From assembly GCA_026393755.1 (NCBI GenBank), contig JAPKZO010000020.1, positions 1 to 33,091 on the forward strand: 33,091 nucleotides of DNA. The letters are read 5' to 3'. Below are positions 7,968-15,663 of this stretch, piece by piece (position 1 is the first letter of the stretch; every line of letters starts with the position of its first letter). Origin of the DNA: Acidobacteriota bacterium. Lineage in GTDB: Bacteria > Acidobacteriota > Vicinamibacteria > Vicinamibacterales > JAKQTR01. The position numbers were made by a program, and so were the translations under genes. Under the pieces are notes generated by a model. The model did not search any database. It was not told where the DNA came from and worked only from the letters and a program-made list of their open reading frames with translations.

Positions 7968-10001
7968 ATGGCATCCCTCGGAACGTTTCTCCTGTTCGCG
8001 ACGTTTGTCGTCAGCGCGTACGCCATTGCCGCATCGCTGGCGGGCGCACGGCGCGGATCCCGCCGGCTGGTCGAAAGCGGCGTGGGTGCGTTTTATCTGG
8101 TCGCCGCAACCATGACGGTCGCCTCGGCCGTCATCACGCACGCGTTCGTCACCAACGACTACACCATCAAGTACGTCCAGCGCTATTCGGACCGCGTGCA
8201 GCCGCTGTTCTACAAGATCACGTCGTATTGGGGCGGCCTCGACGGCTCGATCATGTTCTGGGTGTTCCTGCTGTCCCTGTTCGGCGCGCTGGCGGTGTAC
8301 GTCAACCGCGATCGGCACCGGGAACTCGTCCCGTACGTGGTGGCGATCATCTCGGGCGTGCAGATGTTCTTTCTGTTCCTGATGGTCGTGCACAAGAACC
8401 CCTTCGACACCTACCTCGTGCAGACGCCCGCAGACGGTCAGGGGCTCAATCCGCTGCTGCAGAACATCTACATGGTCGTGCATCCGCCGAGCCTCTACGT
8501 CGGGTTCGTGGGGATGACGATTCCGTACGCCTTCGGCATGGCGGCTCTGATTACGGGGCATCTTGACGATTCGTGGCTGCGAGCCATCCGCCGCTGGACG
8601 ATGGTGAGTTGGCTGTTCCTGTCGCTGGGGCTGACGCTCGGCATGATCTGGGCGTACGAAGTGCTCGGATGGGGCGGCTACTGGGGCTGGGACCCGGTCG
8701 AAAACGCCGGCCTGCTGCCGTGGCTCACGGCCTCCGCCTTCCTCCACTCGGTGATCGTGCAGGAACGCCGCGGCATGCTGAAGGTGTGGAACGTGACGCT
8801 CGTGATCATCACGTTCTTCCTCACCATCTTCGGCACGTTCATGACGCGCTCCGGCGTCGTGCAGTCGGTGCATGCGTTTGGTGAAGACCGGGCGCTCGCC
8901 TGGATGTTCTCGGTGTTCATGATCGCGATCCTGCTGTTCAGCTTCGGCTGGGTGATTCGCCGGCTGCCGATGCTGCGGCCTCGGTACGACATGGACTCGT
9001 GGATTTCGCGCGAGGCCGCGTTCGTGGCGAACAACTGGATCCTGTTGATTGCGGCGGCGATTGTGCTCTTCGGGACGATGTTCCCGACGATGAGCGAGGC
9101 GTTGACGGGCAACCGCCTGACCGTCGGCCCGCTGTTTTTCAACAAGTGGATGATGCCGCTCGGCCTGGTGCTGCTGTGCCTGACCGGCATCGCGCCACTG
9201 CTGGCGTGGCGCCGTTCCACGCTGTCGAACCTGAGCGATTCGTTCGTCTGGCCGGTGACCTTCGCGCTGGTCGTGTCGGCCACTCTGGTGGCGCTTGGCG
9301 TCCGCGTCTGGTCGGCGGGCATCTGCTTCGGGCTCTGCGCGTTTGTGACGGCGACGATCGTCCAGGAATTCGTGCGCGGCGCGCGGGTGCGAAAGACCGC
9401 AACGGGAACGGATCTGCTGACGGCCACCATTGGCCTGGTGATGCGAGAACGACGCCGCTACGGCGGCTACATCGTGCACCTGGGCATCGTCCTGATGTTC
9501 CTCGGGTTTGCCGGGGAAGCCTTCAAGATGGATCGACAGGTCCTGCTGAAACAGGGAGAGGAGGCCACGCTGCGCCACTACACGGTGCGCAACATGGGCG
9601 TCAAGGTGACCGACGACGGCCAGAAGCAGATGGTGACCGGGCACGTCGCGGTGTCGGAGGATGGAAAATCGGTTGGGATGCTGTACCCGGCGCGATCGTT
9701 CTTCAGGAAGCACGAAGAGCAGCCGACTACCGACGTCGCTATCCGCCGCGCGCTCGACGAGGACTTGTATCTGATCATGCCGGCGTACGAGTTGAAGGAT
9801 CAGTCGATGAGTCTGCAGGTCGTGATCAACCCGCTGGTGAGCTGGGTGTGGATGGGGTTTGGCATTCTCGTGCTCGGGACTGGCATCGCGCTGCTGCCGG
9901 AACGGGCGTTCGAATTCGCGCTGGGACGGGCGCCGGCCGGGGCCGCGACGATGACGCTGGTGATGCTGGCGGCGGTGTCGCTGGTCACGCGGGCGGGTTA
10001 G
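7968..10001 (+). CDS. ccmF: heme lyase subunit CcmF
   Basis: The 677-aa polytopic membrane protein is a full-length CcmF. It carries the tryptophan-rich WWD heme-binding segment WGGYWGWDPVEN at about residue 235, conserved His-containing segments such as VVHPPSLYVGF at about residue 170, and the typical FMTRSGVVQSVHAFG loop. A periplasmic domain follows (FKMDRQVLLKQGEEATLR to LQVVINPLVSWVW), then a last membrane segment. CcmF accepts heme from CcmE and attaches it to the CxxCH cysteines of exported apocytochromes, normally with CcmH/CcmI. The C-terminus after the last expected helix is slightly extended. The ATG at 7968 follows a purine-rich AGGTGAGAG. It lies 117 bp after ccmE and 26 bp before the next gene. 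Confidence 0.97.
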   Translation: MASLGTFLLFATFVVSAYAIAASLAGARRGSRRLVESGVGAFYLVAATMTVASAVITHAFVTNDYTIKYVQRYSDRVQPLFYKITSYWGGLDGSIMFWVFLLSLFGALAVYVNRDRHRELVPYVVAIISGVQMFFLFLMVVHKNPFDTYLVQTPADGQGLNPLLQNIYMVVHPPSLYVGFVGMTIPYAFGMAALITGHLDDSWLRAIRRWTMVSWLFLSLGLTLGMIWAYEVLGWGGYWGWDPVENAGLLPWLTASAFLHSVIVQERRGMLKVWNVTLVIITFFLTIFGTFMTRSGVVQSVHAFGEDRALAWMFSVFMIAILLFSFGWVIRRLPMLRPRYDMDSWISREAAFVANNWILLIAAAIVLFGTMFPTMSEALTGNRLTVGPLFFNKWMMPLGLVLLCLTGIAPLLAWRRSTLSNLSDSFVWPVTFALVVSATLVALGVRVWSAGICFGLCAFVTATIVQEFVRGARVRKTATGTDLLTATIGLVMRERRRYGGYIVHLGIVLMFLGFAGEAFKMDRQVLLKQGEEATLRHYTVRNMGVKVTDDGQKQMVTGHVAVSEDGKSVGMLYPARSFFRKHEEQPTTDVAIRRALDEDLYLIMPAYELKDQSMSLQVVINPLVSWVWMGFGILVLGTGIALLPERAFEFALGRAPAGAATMTLVMLAAVSLVTRAG

Positions 10002-10027
10002 CGCTGCGCTACAGGAGCAACGACGAC

Positions 10028-10723
10028 ATGGCACGTAGGACGACGAAGACGGCCGGGCAGACCGGCGGCAGCCGGCGAGTGGGCGCGGCGGCACCCTCAC
10101 CGTCGGCGGTATCCGCCCGCCCCGAGGCCGGAGGCGTGCGGCCGTGGCACCTCCTGGTCCTCGGCGTGTTGATGGCGGCTGCGGCGGGCGCTGTGATGAC
10201 GAGCGACGGAGGAACGGTTCAGACCGTCGCGGTAATCGCCACGATCCTGACGGCTGGCCTGGTGGCCGCTGGCGTGGTCAGGACGCTCGCGCCGCTGGTG
10301 GCCGATGAGGCCGGCGAGGAGACCGAGATGCTGGGTGGACGGACCCGCGCGGCGCTCGAACGCGAGAAGATGCTCGTGCTGCGATCGATCAAGGAAGTCG
10401 AATTCGATCGTGCGATGCGCAAGATCTCGGACGCCGACTACAACGAGATCGTCCCGAGACTGCGCACGCGCGCCGTCGGCCTGATCCGGCAACTCGAAGG
10501 CGGAGGCGGCTATCGGGCGCTCATTGAACGCGACCTGGCGGCACTTGTCTCGGCCAACGCTCCGAGTGCCTCGGCGTCGGCTGCGCCCGACGCCGTCGAA
10601 CCGGGCGATCAGGCGGCTGCCGCGCCGGTGGCAGCCGGAACGTGCCCCGATTGCTCGACGATCAACGGCAGGGACGCCAGGTTCTGCAAGTCGTGCGGGA
10701 CGCGGCTGGCGGGGGGCGTATGA
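10028..10723 (+). CDS. membrane protein with CcmI-like helical segment and C-terminal zinc ribbon (ccm gene X)
   Basis: The 231-aa product has a basic, Ser/Ala/Pro-rich N-terminus, two predicted membrane helices (about 39-58 and 64-92), a charged cytoplasmic segment, a low-complexity Ala/Pro linker and a zinc ribbon with Cys206, Cys209, Cys220 and Cys223 (CPDC...CKSC). The charged segment, EREKMLVLRSIKEVEFDRAM then KISDADYNEIVPRLRTRA (about 111-149), resembles the helical hairpin that follows the membrane helices in CcmI. This is the place where CcmH/CcmI function would be expected. The ATG at 10028 has CAGGAG about 10 nt upstream, and its TGA overlaps the next ATG (ATGA). I assign no proven function; a scaffold or apocytochrome-handling role with CcmF is an inference from position. 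Confidence 0.85.
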   Translation: MARRTTKTAGQTGGSRRVGAAAPSPSAVSARPEAGGVRPWHLLVLGVLMAAAAGAVMTSDGGTVQTVAVIATILTAGLVAAGVVRTLAPLVADEAGEETEMLGGRTRAALEREKMLVLRSIKEVEFDRAMRKISDADYNEIVPRLRTRAVGLIRQLEGGGGYRALIERDLAALVSANAPSASASAAPDAVEPGDQAAAAPVAAGTCPDCSTINGRDARFCKSCGTRLAGGV

Positions 10724-11649
10724 CGGCGCGCCGCGTGTGGGTTCCGCGGGCGGTCGTGCTTGCGCTGGCTGCCATGCTCGTGATGGCGGCGACGGCCTCG
10801 AGGGCTCAGGTGCCGGGCGCTGCCGGCCAGATGCCTGGTGCTCGCCAGCCCGCGCCAGGCGCGGGAGACGTCGTGCTCGGCGGCGACAGCCGGATTCAGA
10901 TCGAATTCGACGACGACGCCCTGACGGTGTTCTACATTTTCGACATCGTGAACACGACGGCCGCGCCGGCGTCCCCGAAGACGGAGATCGCCTTCGACCT
11001 TCCTGCCGATGCCCAACAGCCGACCTTACTCGAAGGATCGTCTGCGCAGGCCACGCTGCGCGGGCGACACGTGTCGATTGTCGGTCCGTTCGCGACAGGA
11101 TCCACTCCCGTGCAACTGGCCTTCGGGCTGGAGCCGAGAGGATCCGAGCGCGTGATAGCGCAGGTCTTGCCCGTGGCCTGGGCGAGGGTGCAGGTGCTTG
11201 TGACCAAGCTTCCCGGACTCTCGATCACATCTCCGCAATTGTCATCGACCAACGAGATGCCGGGCGATACGCACAGCTTCATCGTGGGCACCGGCGGCGT
11301 GTTGGAGCCGGGAATGGAGTTGAACCTCGCGCTTGCGGGTCTGCCGTCGCGCAATCACGCTGGACGATTCGTGGCGATCGCGCTTGCCGTCCTCGTGTTG
11401 ATGGGTGGCGTGTGGGGAGCGGCGTCGGCCAAGGCCCGGACGGGGGATCTGGCGCGCAACGCGGAACTGGAACTGCGACGGAGCAAGCTGATGGCCGATT
11501 TGGTGAGACTCGAAGCTCAGCAGCGGACCGGTGCAGTCGACGCCGCCCGCTATGCCGGCCGGCGAAGCGATCTGTTTGATCAGCTCGAACGGGTGTACGG
11601 CGAGCTCGATCAACACGCGGCCGCGCCGGGTGAGGGATCGGTGGCGTGA
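10720..11649 (+). CDS. secreted-domain membrane protein with CcmI-like cytoplasmic hairpin (ccm gene Y)
   Basis: The 309-aa product begins with a signal peptide (MTARRVWVPRAVVLALAAML to SRA), followed by about 180 residues that look like beta-sandwich material (IQIEFDDDALTVFYIFDIVN, FDLPADAQQPTLLEGS, HVSIVGPFATGSTPVQLAFG), a membrane helix at about 216-236 and a cytoplasmic helical hairpin LELRRSKLMADLVRLEAQQR then TGAVDAARYAGRRSDLFDQL. That hairpin has the same plan as the one in gene X and in CcmI (Lys-start helix, Glu, small residue, Asp-x-x-x-Tyr, Arg/Leu helix). It starts at an ATG overlapping the stop of X (ATGA) and ends overlapping the GTG of ccmA (GTGA), so it is tightly coupled to the ccm operon. 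No standard family name is secure. A role as periplasmic partner of CcmF or CcmAB is inferred from context. Confidence 0.85.
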   Translation: MTARRVWVPRAVVLALAAMLVMAATASRAQVPGAAGQMPGARQPAPGAGDVVLGGDSRIQIEFDDDALTVFYIFDIVNTTAAPASPKTEIAFDLPADAQQPTLLEGSSAQATLRGRHVSIVGPFATGSTPVQLAFGLEPRGSERVIAQVLPVAWARVQVLVTKLPGLSITSPQLSSTNEMPGDTHSFIVGTGGVLEPGMELNLALAGLPSRNHAGRFVAIALAVLVLMGGVWGAASAKARTGDLARNAELELRRSKLMADLVRLEAQQRTGAVDAARYAGRRSDLFDQLERVYGELDQHAAAPGEGSVA

Positions 11650-12359
11650 CGTTCGACTTCGATCGTCTGGTCGTCGAAGACGTCTCGCGCAACTTCGGCC
11701 GTCGCCGCGCGTTGAGTCATATCAACCTGACGTGCCACGCCGGAGAGATTGTCGGCCTGCTGGGGCCGAATGGCGCCGGCAAATCCACGCTGCTTGCGAT
11801 TGTCTCGACGCTGCTGGCCGCGTCTTCGGGGGACGTCCGCTACGGCACGGCGACGGCACGGGCTATGGGGCCCGCGCTGCGCGCCCGGCTGGGGCTGCTG
11901 GGCCACGACCTGTATCTGTACCCCGAACTCACCGCTCGCGAGAATCTCGAGTTCTTCACCCGGCTGTACGGCTGCCCAAATGTGACGGCCGTCGTCGGCG
12001 ACGCACTCGGGCGCGCGGGGCTCGGAGAGCGCGCCGACGACCTCGTGTCGGGGTTCTCGAGGGGAATGCGGCAGCGGCTCGCGCTGGAGCGGGCGCTGCT
12101 GCATGATCCCCGCTTGCTGCTGCTCGATGAACCGTTTACCGGCCTCGACGATGCCTCTGGACAGGCCCTTGTCGCACGTCTGCGCGGCCTGCGCGAAGAC
12201 GGCCGCATCGTGCTGATCGCGACGCACGATCTCGATCTGGCAGAAGGCCTCTTCGACCGGGTCGCCGTGCTGCGCGACGGCCGGCTGCTGGTGGTCGACG
12301 AATCGTCAACGAGTCTGCGGGAGCGCTATCGCGGCGCGATCGCGGCGGCACGGCAATGA
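11646..12359 (+). CDS. ccmA: heme exporter ATPase CcmA
   Basis: The 237-aa ABC ATPase has Walker A GPNGAGKST, the Q-loop region GLLGHDLYLYPELTARENLEFF, the signature FSRGMRQRLALERALLHDP, Walker B LLLLDEPFTGLDD and the switch His in IATHDLD. Strong similarity to CcmA and its place before ccmB identify it. With CcmB and CcmC it forms the complex whose ATP hydrolysis releases holo-CcmE. The GTG start overlaps the stop of gene Y (GTGA) and its stop overlaps the ccmB start (ATGA), so translation is probably coupled through the whole run. Confidence 0.95.
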   Translation: MTFDFDRLVVEDVSRNFGRRRALSHINLTCHAGEIVGLLGPNGAGKSTLLAIVSTLLAASSGDVRYGTATARAMGPALRARLGLLGHDLYLYPELTARENLEFFTRLYGCPNVTAVVGDALGRAGLGERADDLVSGFSRGMRQRLALERALLHDPRLLLLDEPFTGLDDASGQALVARLRGLREDGRIVLIATHDLDLAEGLFDRVAVLRDGRLLVVDESSTSLRERYRGAIAAARQ

Positions 12360-13039
12360 AGCAGTTTCTGCGAGTCGCCTGGATCGTGATGCGGAAGGAC
12401 CTCACCGTCGAGGTGCGAAGCCGCGAGATTCTCTACACCACCGTGTTCTTCGCGGCGTCGTGCGTCCTGGTGTTCGCCTTCGCGCTCGTGCGGGAAGGCC
12501 GTCCCATGGAGGATGCGGCCGCAGGCATCCTGTGGATTGCCATCGCGTTTGCCGGCACGCTGGCCCTGGGACGCACATTTGAGCGGGAGCGGCAGACCGA
12601 GACCTTGCGCGCCCTGATGCTGGCGCCTTCCGATCGGCCCGCCATCTACGTCGGCAAGTTACTTGGCATCCTGATGTTGCTCGCTGTGGTCGAGATGGTG
12701 CTGGTTCCCCTGGTGGCGCTCCTGTTCAACGCCTCCTTCGGCGCCAGTCCGTTGTGGCTGGTGGCGCTGCTGGCGGCCGGTACCCTGGGCTTTGCGTCGG
12801 TGGGAACCCTGTTTGCTGCGATGCTGGTTCGGGCGCGCAGCCGGGACGTGCTGCTCCCCGTCCTCTTGTATCCGATCACGATTCCCATCATTATCGCTGG
12901 GGTACTGGGGACGGTCGCGTTGCTTCAGCCGGTCCCGGATGAGCCGATGGCGCGGTTCTGGCTGGCGCTGCTCGTGTTTTTCGACGCCGTCTTCGTCACC
13001 CTGGCGTTGTGGACGTTCGAACCGCTCATGACGGAGTAG
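12356..13039 (+). CDS. ccmB: heme exporter permease CcmB
   Basis: The 227-aa product has six predicted membrane helices, an amphipathic N-terminus (LRVAWIVMRKDLTVEVRSRE), and the CcmB landmarks FERERQTETLRALMLAPSDR (cytoplasmic coupling loop), LFAAMLVRARSRDVLLPVLLYP and LLQPV. CcmB is the permease partner of CcmA in the CcmABC release complex. ATG overlaps the ccmA stop by 4 bp and the TAG is 2 nt before the ccmC ATG. Confidence 0.95.
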   Translation: MKQFLRVAWIVMRKDLTVEVRSREILYTTVFFAASCVLVFAFALVREGRPMEDAAAGILWIAIAFAGTLALGRTFERERQTETLRALMLAPSDRPAIYVGKLLGILMLLAVVEMVLVPLVALLFNASFGASPLWLVALLAAGTLGFASVGTLFAAMLVRARSRDVLLPVLLYPITIPIIIAGVLGTVALLQPVPDEPMARFWLALLVFFDAVFVTLALWTFEPLMTE

Positions 13040-13041
13040 TG

Positions 13042-13698
13042 ATGGCCAAAGCGTATACGCCGCTGATTGTGCTCGCGATGATCCTGTTCGCGATCGCGCC
13101 GCTCTTTGTCGCCTCCGCACCGTCCGAACAGACGATGGGTCTGATCCAGCGGGTGTTCTACTACCACGTGCCATCGGCGATGATGCTGTTTCTCTCGGCG
13201 TTTGTCTGCGGCATCGCGAGCGCCGTCTTTCTGTTCAAACGGTCGGCGGCGGCGGACCGGCTCGCGGTGGCCGCGGGAGAGCTGACGGTCGTGTTCGGGT
13301 TGATCGTGCTGGTGACCGGGCCGATGTGGGCGCGAAAAGCGTGGGGCGTCTGGTGGCAGTGGGATGCCCGGCTGACCTCAGCGTTGCTGTTGTGGATGAT
13401 CTTCGTGGCGTATCTGCTGGTGCGGCGGTACGGCGGCGCCGGATCGGAGAAGCTGTCGGCGGCCATGGCCATCTTCGGCATGGCCAACGTCCCGTTCGTG
13501 TACGTGTCGGTCAATTTCTGGCGGACGATTCATCCGACGACCAATGTGGTGATGACACTTGGGCCCGGGATGCGGGGAACATTCTGGTTGTGCGTGGGGT
13601 CGTTCCTGCTGCTTTATGCGCTGCTGTTGAGGTTGCGGAAGAACCTCGAGGATCAGCGGGCAACCATCGAACGGCTCTATCTGGCGCTGGATGAGTAG
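13042..13698 (+). CDS. ccmC: heme transporter CcmC
   Basis: The 218-aa product is a six-helix protein of the heme-handling family with the WWD-type segment WGVWWQWDARLTSALLLW and flanking periplasmic His residues (VFYYHVPSAMM; RTIHP). CcmC presents heme to CcmE and promotes its attachment. The ATG at 13042 comes 2 nt after the ccmB stop. The C-terminus ends in a charged helix LRLRKNLEDQRATIERLYLALDE that is somewhat longer than in the Escherichia coli protein. Confidence 0.95.
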   Translation: MAKAYTPLIVLAMILFAIAPLFVASAPSEQTMGLIQRVFYYHVPSAMMLFLSAFVCGIASAVFLFKRSAAADRLAVAAGELTVVFGLIVLVTGPMWARKAWGVWWQWDARLTSALLLWMIFVAYLLVRRYGGAGSEKLSAAMAIFGMANVPFVYVSVNFWRTIHPTTNVVMTLGPGMRGTFWLCVGSFLLLYALLLRLRKNLEDQRATIERLYLALDE

Positions 13699-13708
13699 CA
13701 TGGCGGGG

Positions 13709-13730
13709 CATAGGGGGTCTGACCCCATCT
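13709..13730. repeat. REP-like palindrome (GGGGTCTGACCCC type), copy 1
   Basis: GGGGTC-T-GACCCC is a near-perfect palindrome between ccmC and ccmD. The reverse complement, GAAGATGGGGTCAGAC, matches the copy at 24851-24866 except for the central base. A degenerate form lies at 28871-28890. Confidence 0.55.
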
Positions 13731-13747
13731 TCTCTGAGGCGACTTCC

Positions 13748-14047
13748 ATGAAGCGACGTGTGACGACGACCATGGTCTTGACGGTTGTGACCGCTCTCTT
13801 GATGGTGGGGACCGCGGGCGCCCTGTGTGCGGCAAGCCAGCCCCCGCCGGGCACCCCAGGCCGGGGCGAGTTTGTGCCTATCACCACCCTGCCGCCGGTC
13901 GAGCAGTTGCCCGCCGCGCCGTTCCTGATCGGGGCGTACGTGGTTGTCTGGCTGGTACTGCTCGTCTACGTGTGGTCCATCTGGCGGCGCATGAAGAAGA
14001 TGGAGCGCGAACTGGCTGACCTGCAACGGCGAGTGCAGTCGCGGTAG
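13748..14047 (+). CDS. ccmD: CcmD-like small membrane protein with N-terminal signal-like extension
   Basis: The 99-aa product has a hydrophobic signal-like start (MKRRVTTTMVLTVVTALLMV to LCAASQ), a Pro-rich spacer, then the CcmD core: PFLIGAYVVVWLVLLVYVWS as the membrane helix and WRRMKKMERELADLQRRV as the charged cytoplasmic coiled helix. CcmD helps release CcmE from CcmABC. Usual CcmD proteins are about 50-70 aa and have only the second part, so the first 50 residues are an addition that places the Pro-rich segment in the periplasm. The ATG at 13748 has GAGG 9 nt upstream. It follows ccmC after a REP-like palindrome. Confidence 0.75.
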   Translation: MKRRVTTTMVLTVVTALLMVGTAGALCAASQPPPGTPGRGEFVPITTLPPVEQLPAAPFLIGAYVVVWLVLLVYVWSIWRRMKKMERELADLQRRVQSR

Positions 14048-14162
14048 CCCTTCGACTCAGTTGTGTTGAGCACGACCTCAGCCCAGCCCGCCCATCCATC
14101 GCGGTGGTTCTGAGCCAGTGGTGAACCCAACACACGTGAGCTCAGGGCATGGGAGAAGCCTG

Positions 14163-14330
14163 ATGGGCGCCGGTCACTTCCTCTACATTCCGGTGACGAT
14201 ACTCGTTGGCATCGTCATCGGCTGGATTCTGGGATCGCGCGCCGCCCGCGATGCGTTTGCCGTCGAACTGAAGCGCCGCGAAGAGAACGCGGCCCGCAAC
14301 GCCGCCAAAGCCGCCAAAGTCGCACCGTAG
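14163..14330 (+). CDS. 55-aa single-pass membrane protein at the end of the ccm operon
   Basis: The product is MGAGHFLYIPVTILVGIVIG then WILGSRAARDAFAVELKRRE and a Lys/Ala/Asn-rich tail. It has one membrane helix (about 8-25) and a basic, helical cytoplasmic tail. A GGGAGAAG lies about 6 nt before the ATG at 14163. No family is recognised. Position suggests membership in the ccm operon, though a gap of 115 bp separates it from ccmD. Confidence 0.65.
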   Translation: MGAGHFLYIPVTILVGIVIGWILGSRAARDAFAVELKRREENAARNAAKAAKVAP

Positions 14331-14350
14331 GCCGCGAAGGGCGCCACATG

Positions 14351-14370
14351 GGGCACGGCATGCCGTGCCC
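14351..14370. repeat. perfect 20-bp palindrome, copy 2
   Basis: It is identical to the palindrome at 6644-6663. It lies in the convergent gap between the 55-aa membrane protein and the metallophosphoesterase gene, where it could serve as a bidirectional transcription stop although no T-tract follows. Confidence 0.7.
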
Positions 14371-14413
14371 GTACAGCCAGATGAAGCACCTGTCGATTTA
14401 AGGCGACGCTTCG

Positions 14414-15151
14414 TTATCGGCCCAGGGCGAGGCGCTTGGCAAGGGCATCTGGCAATTCCGCATCGCGAATGGCGCGCTGGGCCGCCGCAACGTCGTACGG
14501 AACCCTGAAGAAACTCACTTCCTTCTTCTCATCATCGACGATGCCGTAGGCGGCTCTCGGGTCCCCGTCCCGGGGTTGTCCCACCGAGCCGACATTTACC
14601 AGGTAGTTCCACCCCGGTACCACCGGCAAGACAAATCCGTGCCGCGTTTGACGGTAGTTCAGGCCACCTCCAGCATGCAGGAAGGCCAGCGGCGCGTGAG
14701 TGTGGCCGAACAGGCAGAGCGGCTGTCCCGTCGCCCGCAGCGCGTTCAGGGCATCCAGCGTGTCGAGCACGTAGGCGTCCTCGTCGTACGGCGTGCCGTG
14801 GCAGATCTCAATCCAGTCGGTGGCGTTCACCGGGCCCTGTGGCAGGCTTCGGACAAACGCCACGTGGGCCTGCGTCAGCGCGTTTTGCGTCCATTCGGCA
14901 CATTGTTTCGCAATGGGGTTGAACTCCTCACCGCCATCCAGCCCGGCTGCGACCCTGTCGTGGTTGCCACGAATCGCGGCCGCAACGGGAGCGTTGGCCA
15001 GCCGGTCGAGCACGTCGTTGGGCTGCGCCCCGTACCCGACCAGATCACCGAGCAGCAGCATCTGATCAAAGCCCCGGCGCTCGCCGTCGGCCAGCACCGC
15101 CTCGAGAGCGGGGAGATTCGCGTGAATATCAGCCAGCACCAGGTATCGCAT
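14414..15151 (-). CDS. metallophosphoesterase, YfcE/MJ0936-like
   Basis: The 245-aa product shows the calcineurin-type phosphoesterase motifs in order: DIHAN (Asp8, His10), GDLVGYG, GNHD, CHGTP and GHTH, which hold two metal ions. It resembles small phosphodiesterases of the MJ0936/YfcE group, cytoplasmic and of unknown natural substrate. The ATG at 15149-15151 with GGAG 5 nt upstream is chosen; an ATG further upstream at 15178 would overlap aroK. It is the last gene of the aroA-aroK-phosphoesterase run. Confidence 0.88.
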   Translation of the reverse strand: MRYLVLADIHANLPALEAVLADGERRGFDQMLLLGDLVGYGAQPNDVLDRLANAPVAAAIRGNHDRVAAGLDGGEEFNPIAKQCAEWTQNALTQAHVAFVRSLPQGPVNATDWIEICHGTPYDEDAYVLDTLDALNALRATGQPLCLFGHTHAPLAFLHAGGGLNYRQTRHGFVLPVVPGWNYLVNVGSVGQPRDGDPRAAYGIVDDEKKEVSFFRVPYDVAAAQRAIRDAELPDALAKRLALGR

Positions 15152-15162
15152 CGGTCTCCGCG

Positions 15163-15663
15163 TTACTCCCCCAGCCATTCGATGATGGCATCCGCCAGTT
15201 CTCCGACTGACTGTCGCGCACCGTCCAGCCTGACGTGTGCCTGCGCGTAGGCGGGGAGGCGCAACAAATAGAGCTGTTCCAACTGCATCCGGCTGGGGGC
15301 CAGCGGGCGGCTTCCGTCGATGGGGATGCGATCGATCATGACTTGAAGCGGCACGTCCAGCCAGATCACCGCTCCGTCCGCCATGATGGCCGCGCGGTTG
15401 TCCGCGTCGACGAACGTGCCGCCGCCGGTGGCGACCACGGCGTGGCGCAGTGGCAGCAAGTCGCGGACGACCAGGCGCTCGATCATCCGAAAATGCGCCT
15501 CACCACTCTCAGTGAAGATCTCCCGAATCGTGCGTCGCTCGTGCACTTGGATGCGATCGTCGACGTCTTCAACCTTCCAGCCAAGCCTCCGCCCCACCTC
15601 GCGGGCAACTGACGACTTGCCTGCACCCATGAACCCGACCAGATACAGCTTGTCAGCTCTCAC
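15163..15663 (-). CDS. aroK: shikimate kinase
   Basis: The product of about 166 aa has the P-loop GFMGAGKS, the shikimate-binding DVDD and FRMIE segments, GGGTFV and the lid region RPLAP. It phosphorylates shikimate to shikimate 3-phosphate, the substrate pathway step just before AroA. I place the start at the GTG at 15663 because it overlaps the aroA stop as GTGA and has GAGGG 9 nt upstream; an in-frame GTG at 15669 is possible. Confidence 0.93.
   Translation of the reverse strand: MRADKLYLVGFMGAGKSSVAREVGRRLGWKVEDVDDRIQVHERRTIREIFTESGEAHFRMIERLVVRDLLPLRHAVVATGGGTFVDADNRAAIMADGAVIWLDVPLQVMIDRIPIDGSRPLAPSRMQLEQLYLLRLPAYAQAHVRLDGARQSVGELADAIIEWLGE

Noticed and set aside
7290-10100. Very long minus-strand open frame of over 900 codons opposite ccmF
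   Set aside because: It is the antisense shadow of maf, ccmE and ccmF in GC-rich DNA; its translation is low-complexity (His, Arg, Gln, Pro) with no domain, while the plus-strand genes have clear motifs.
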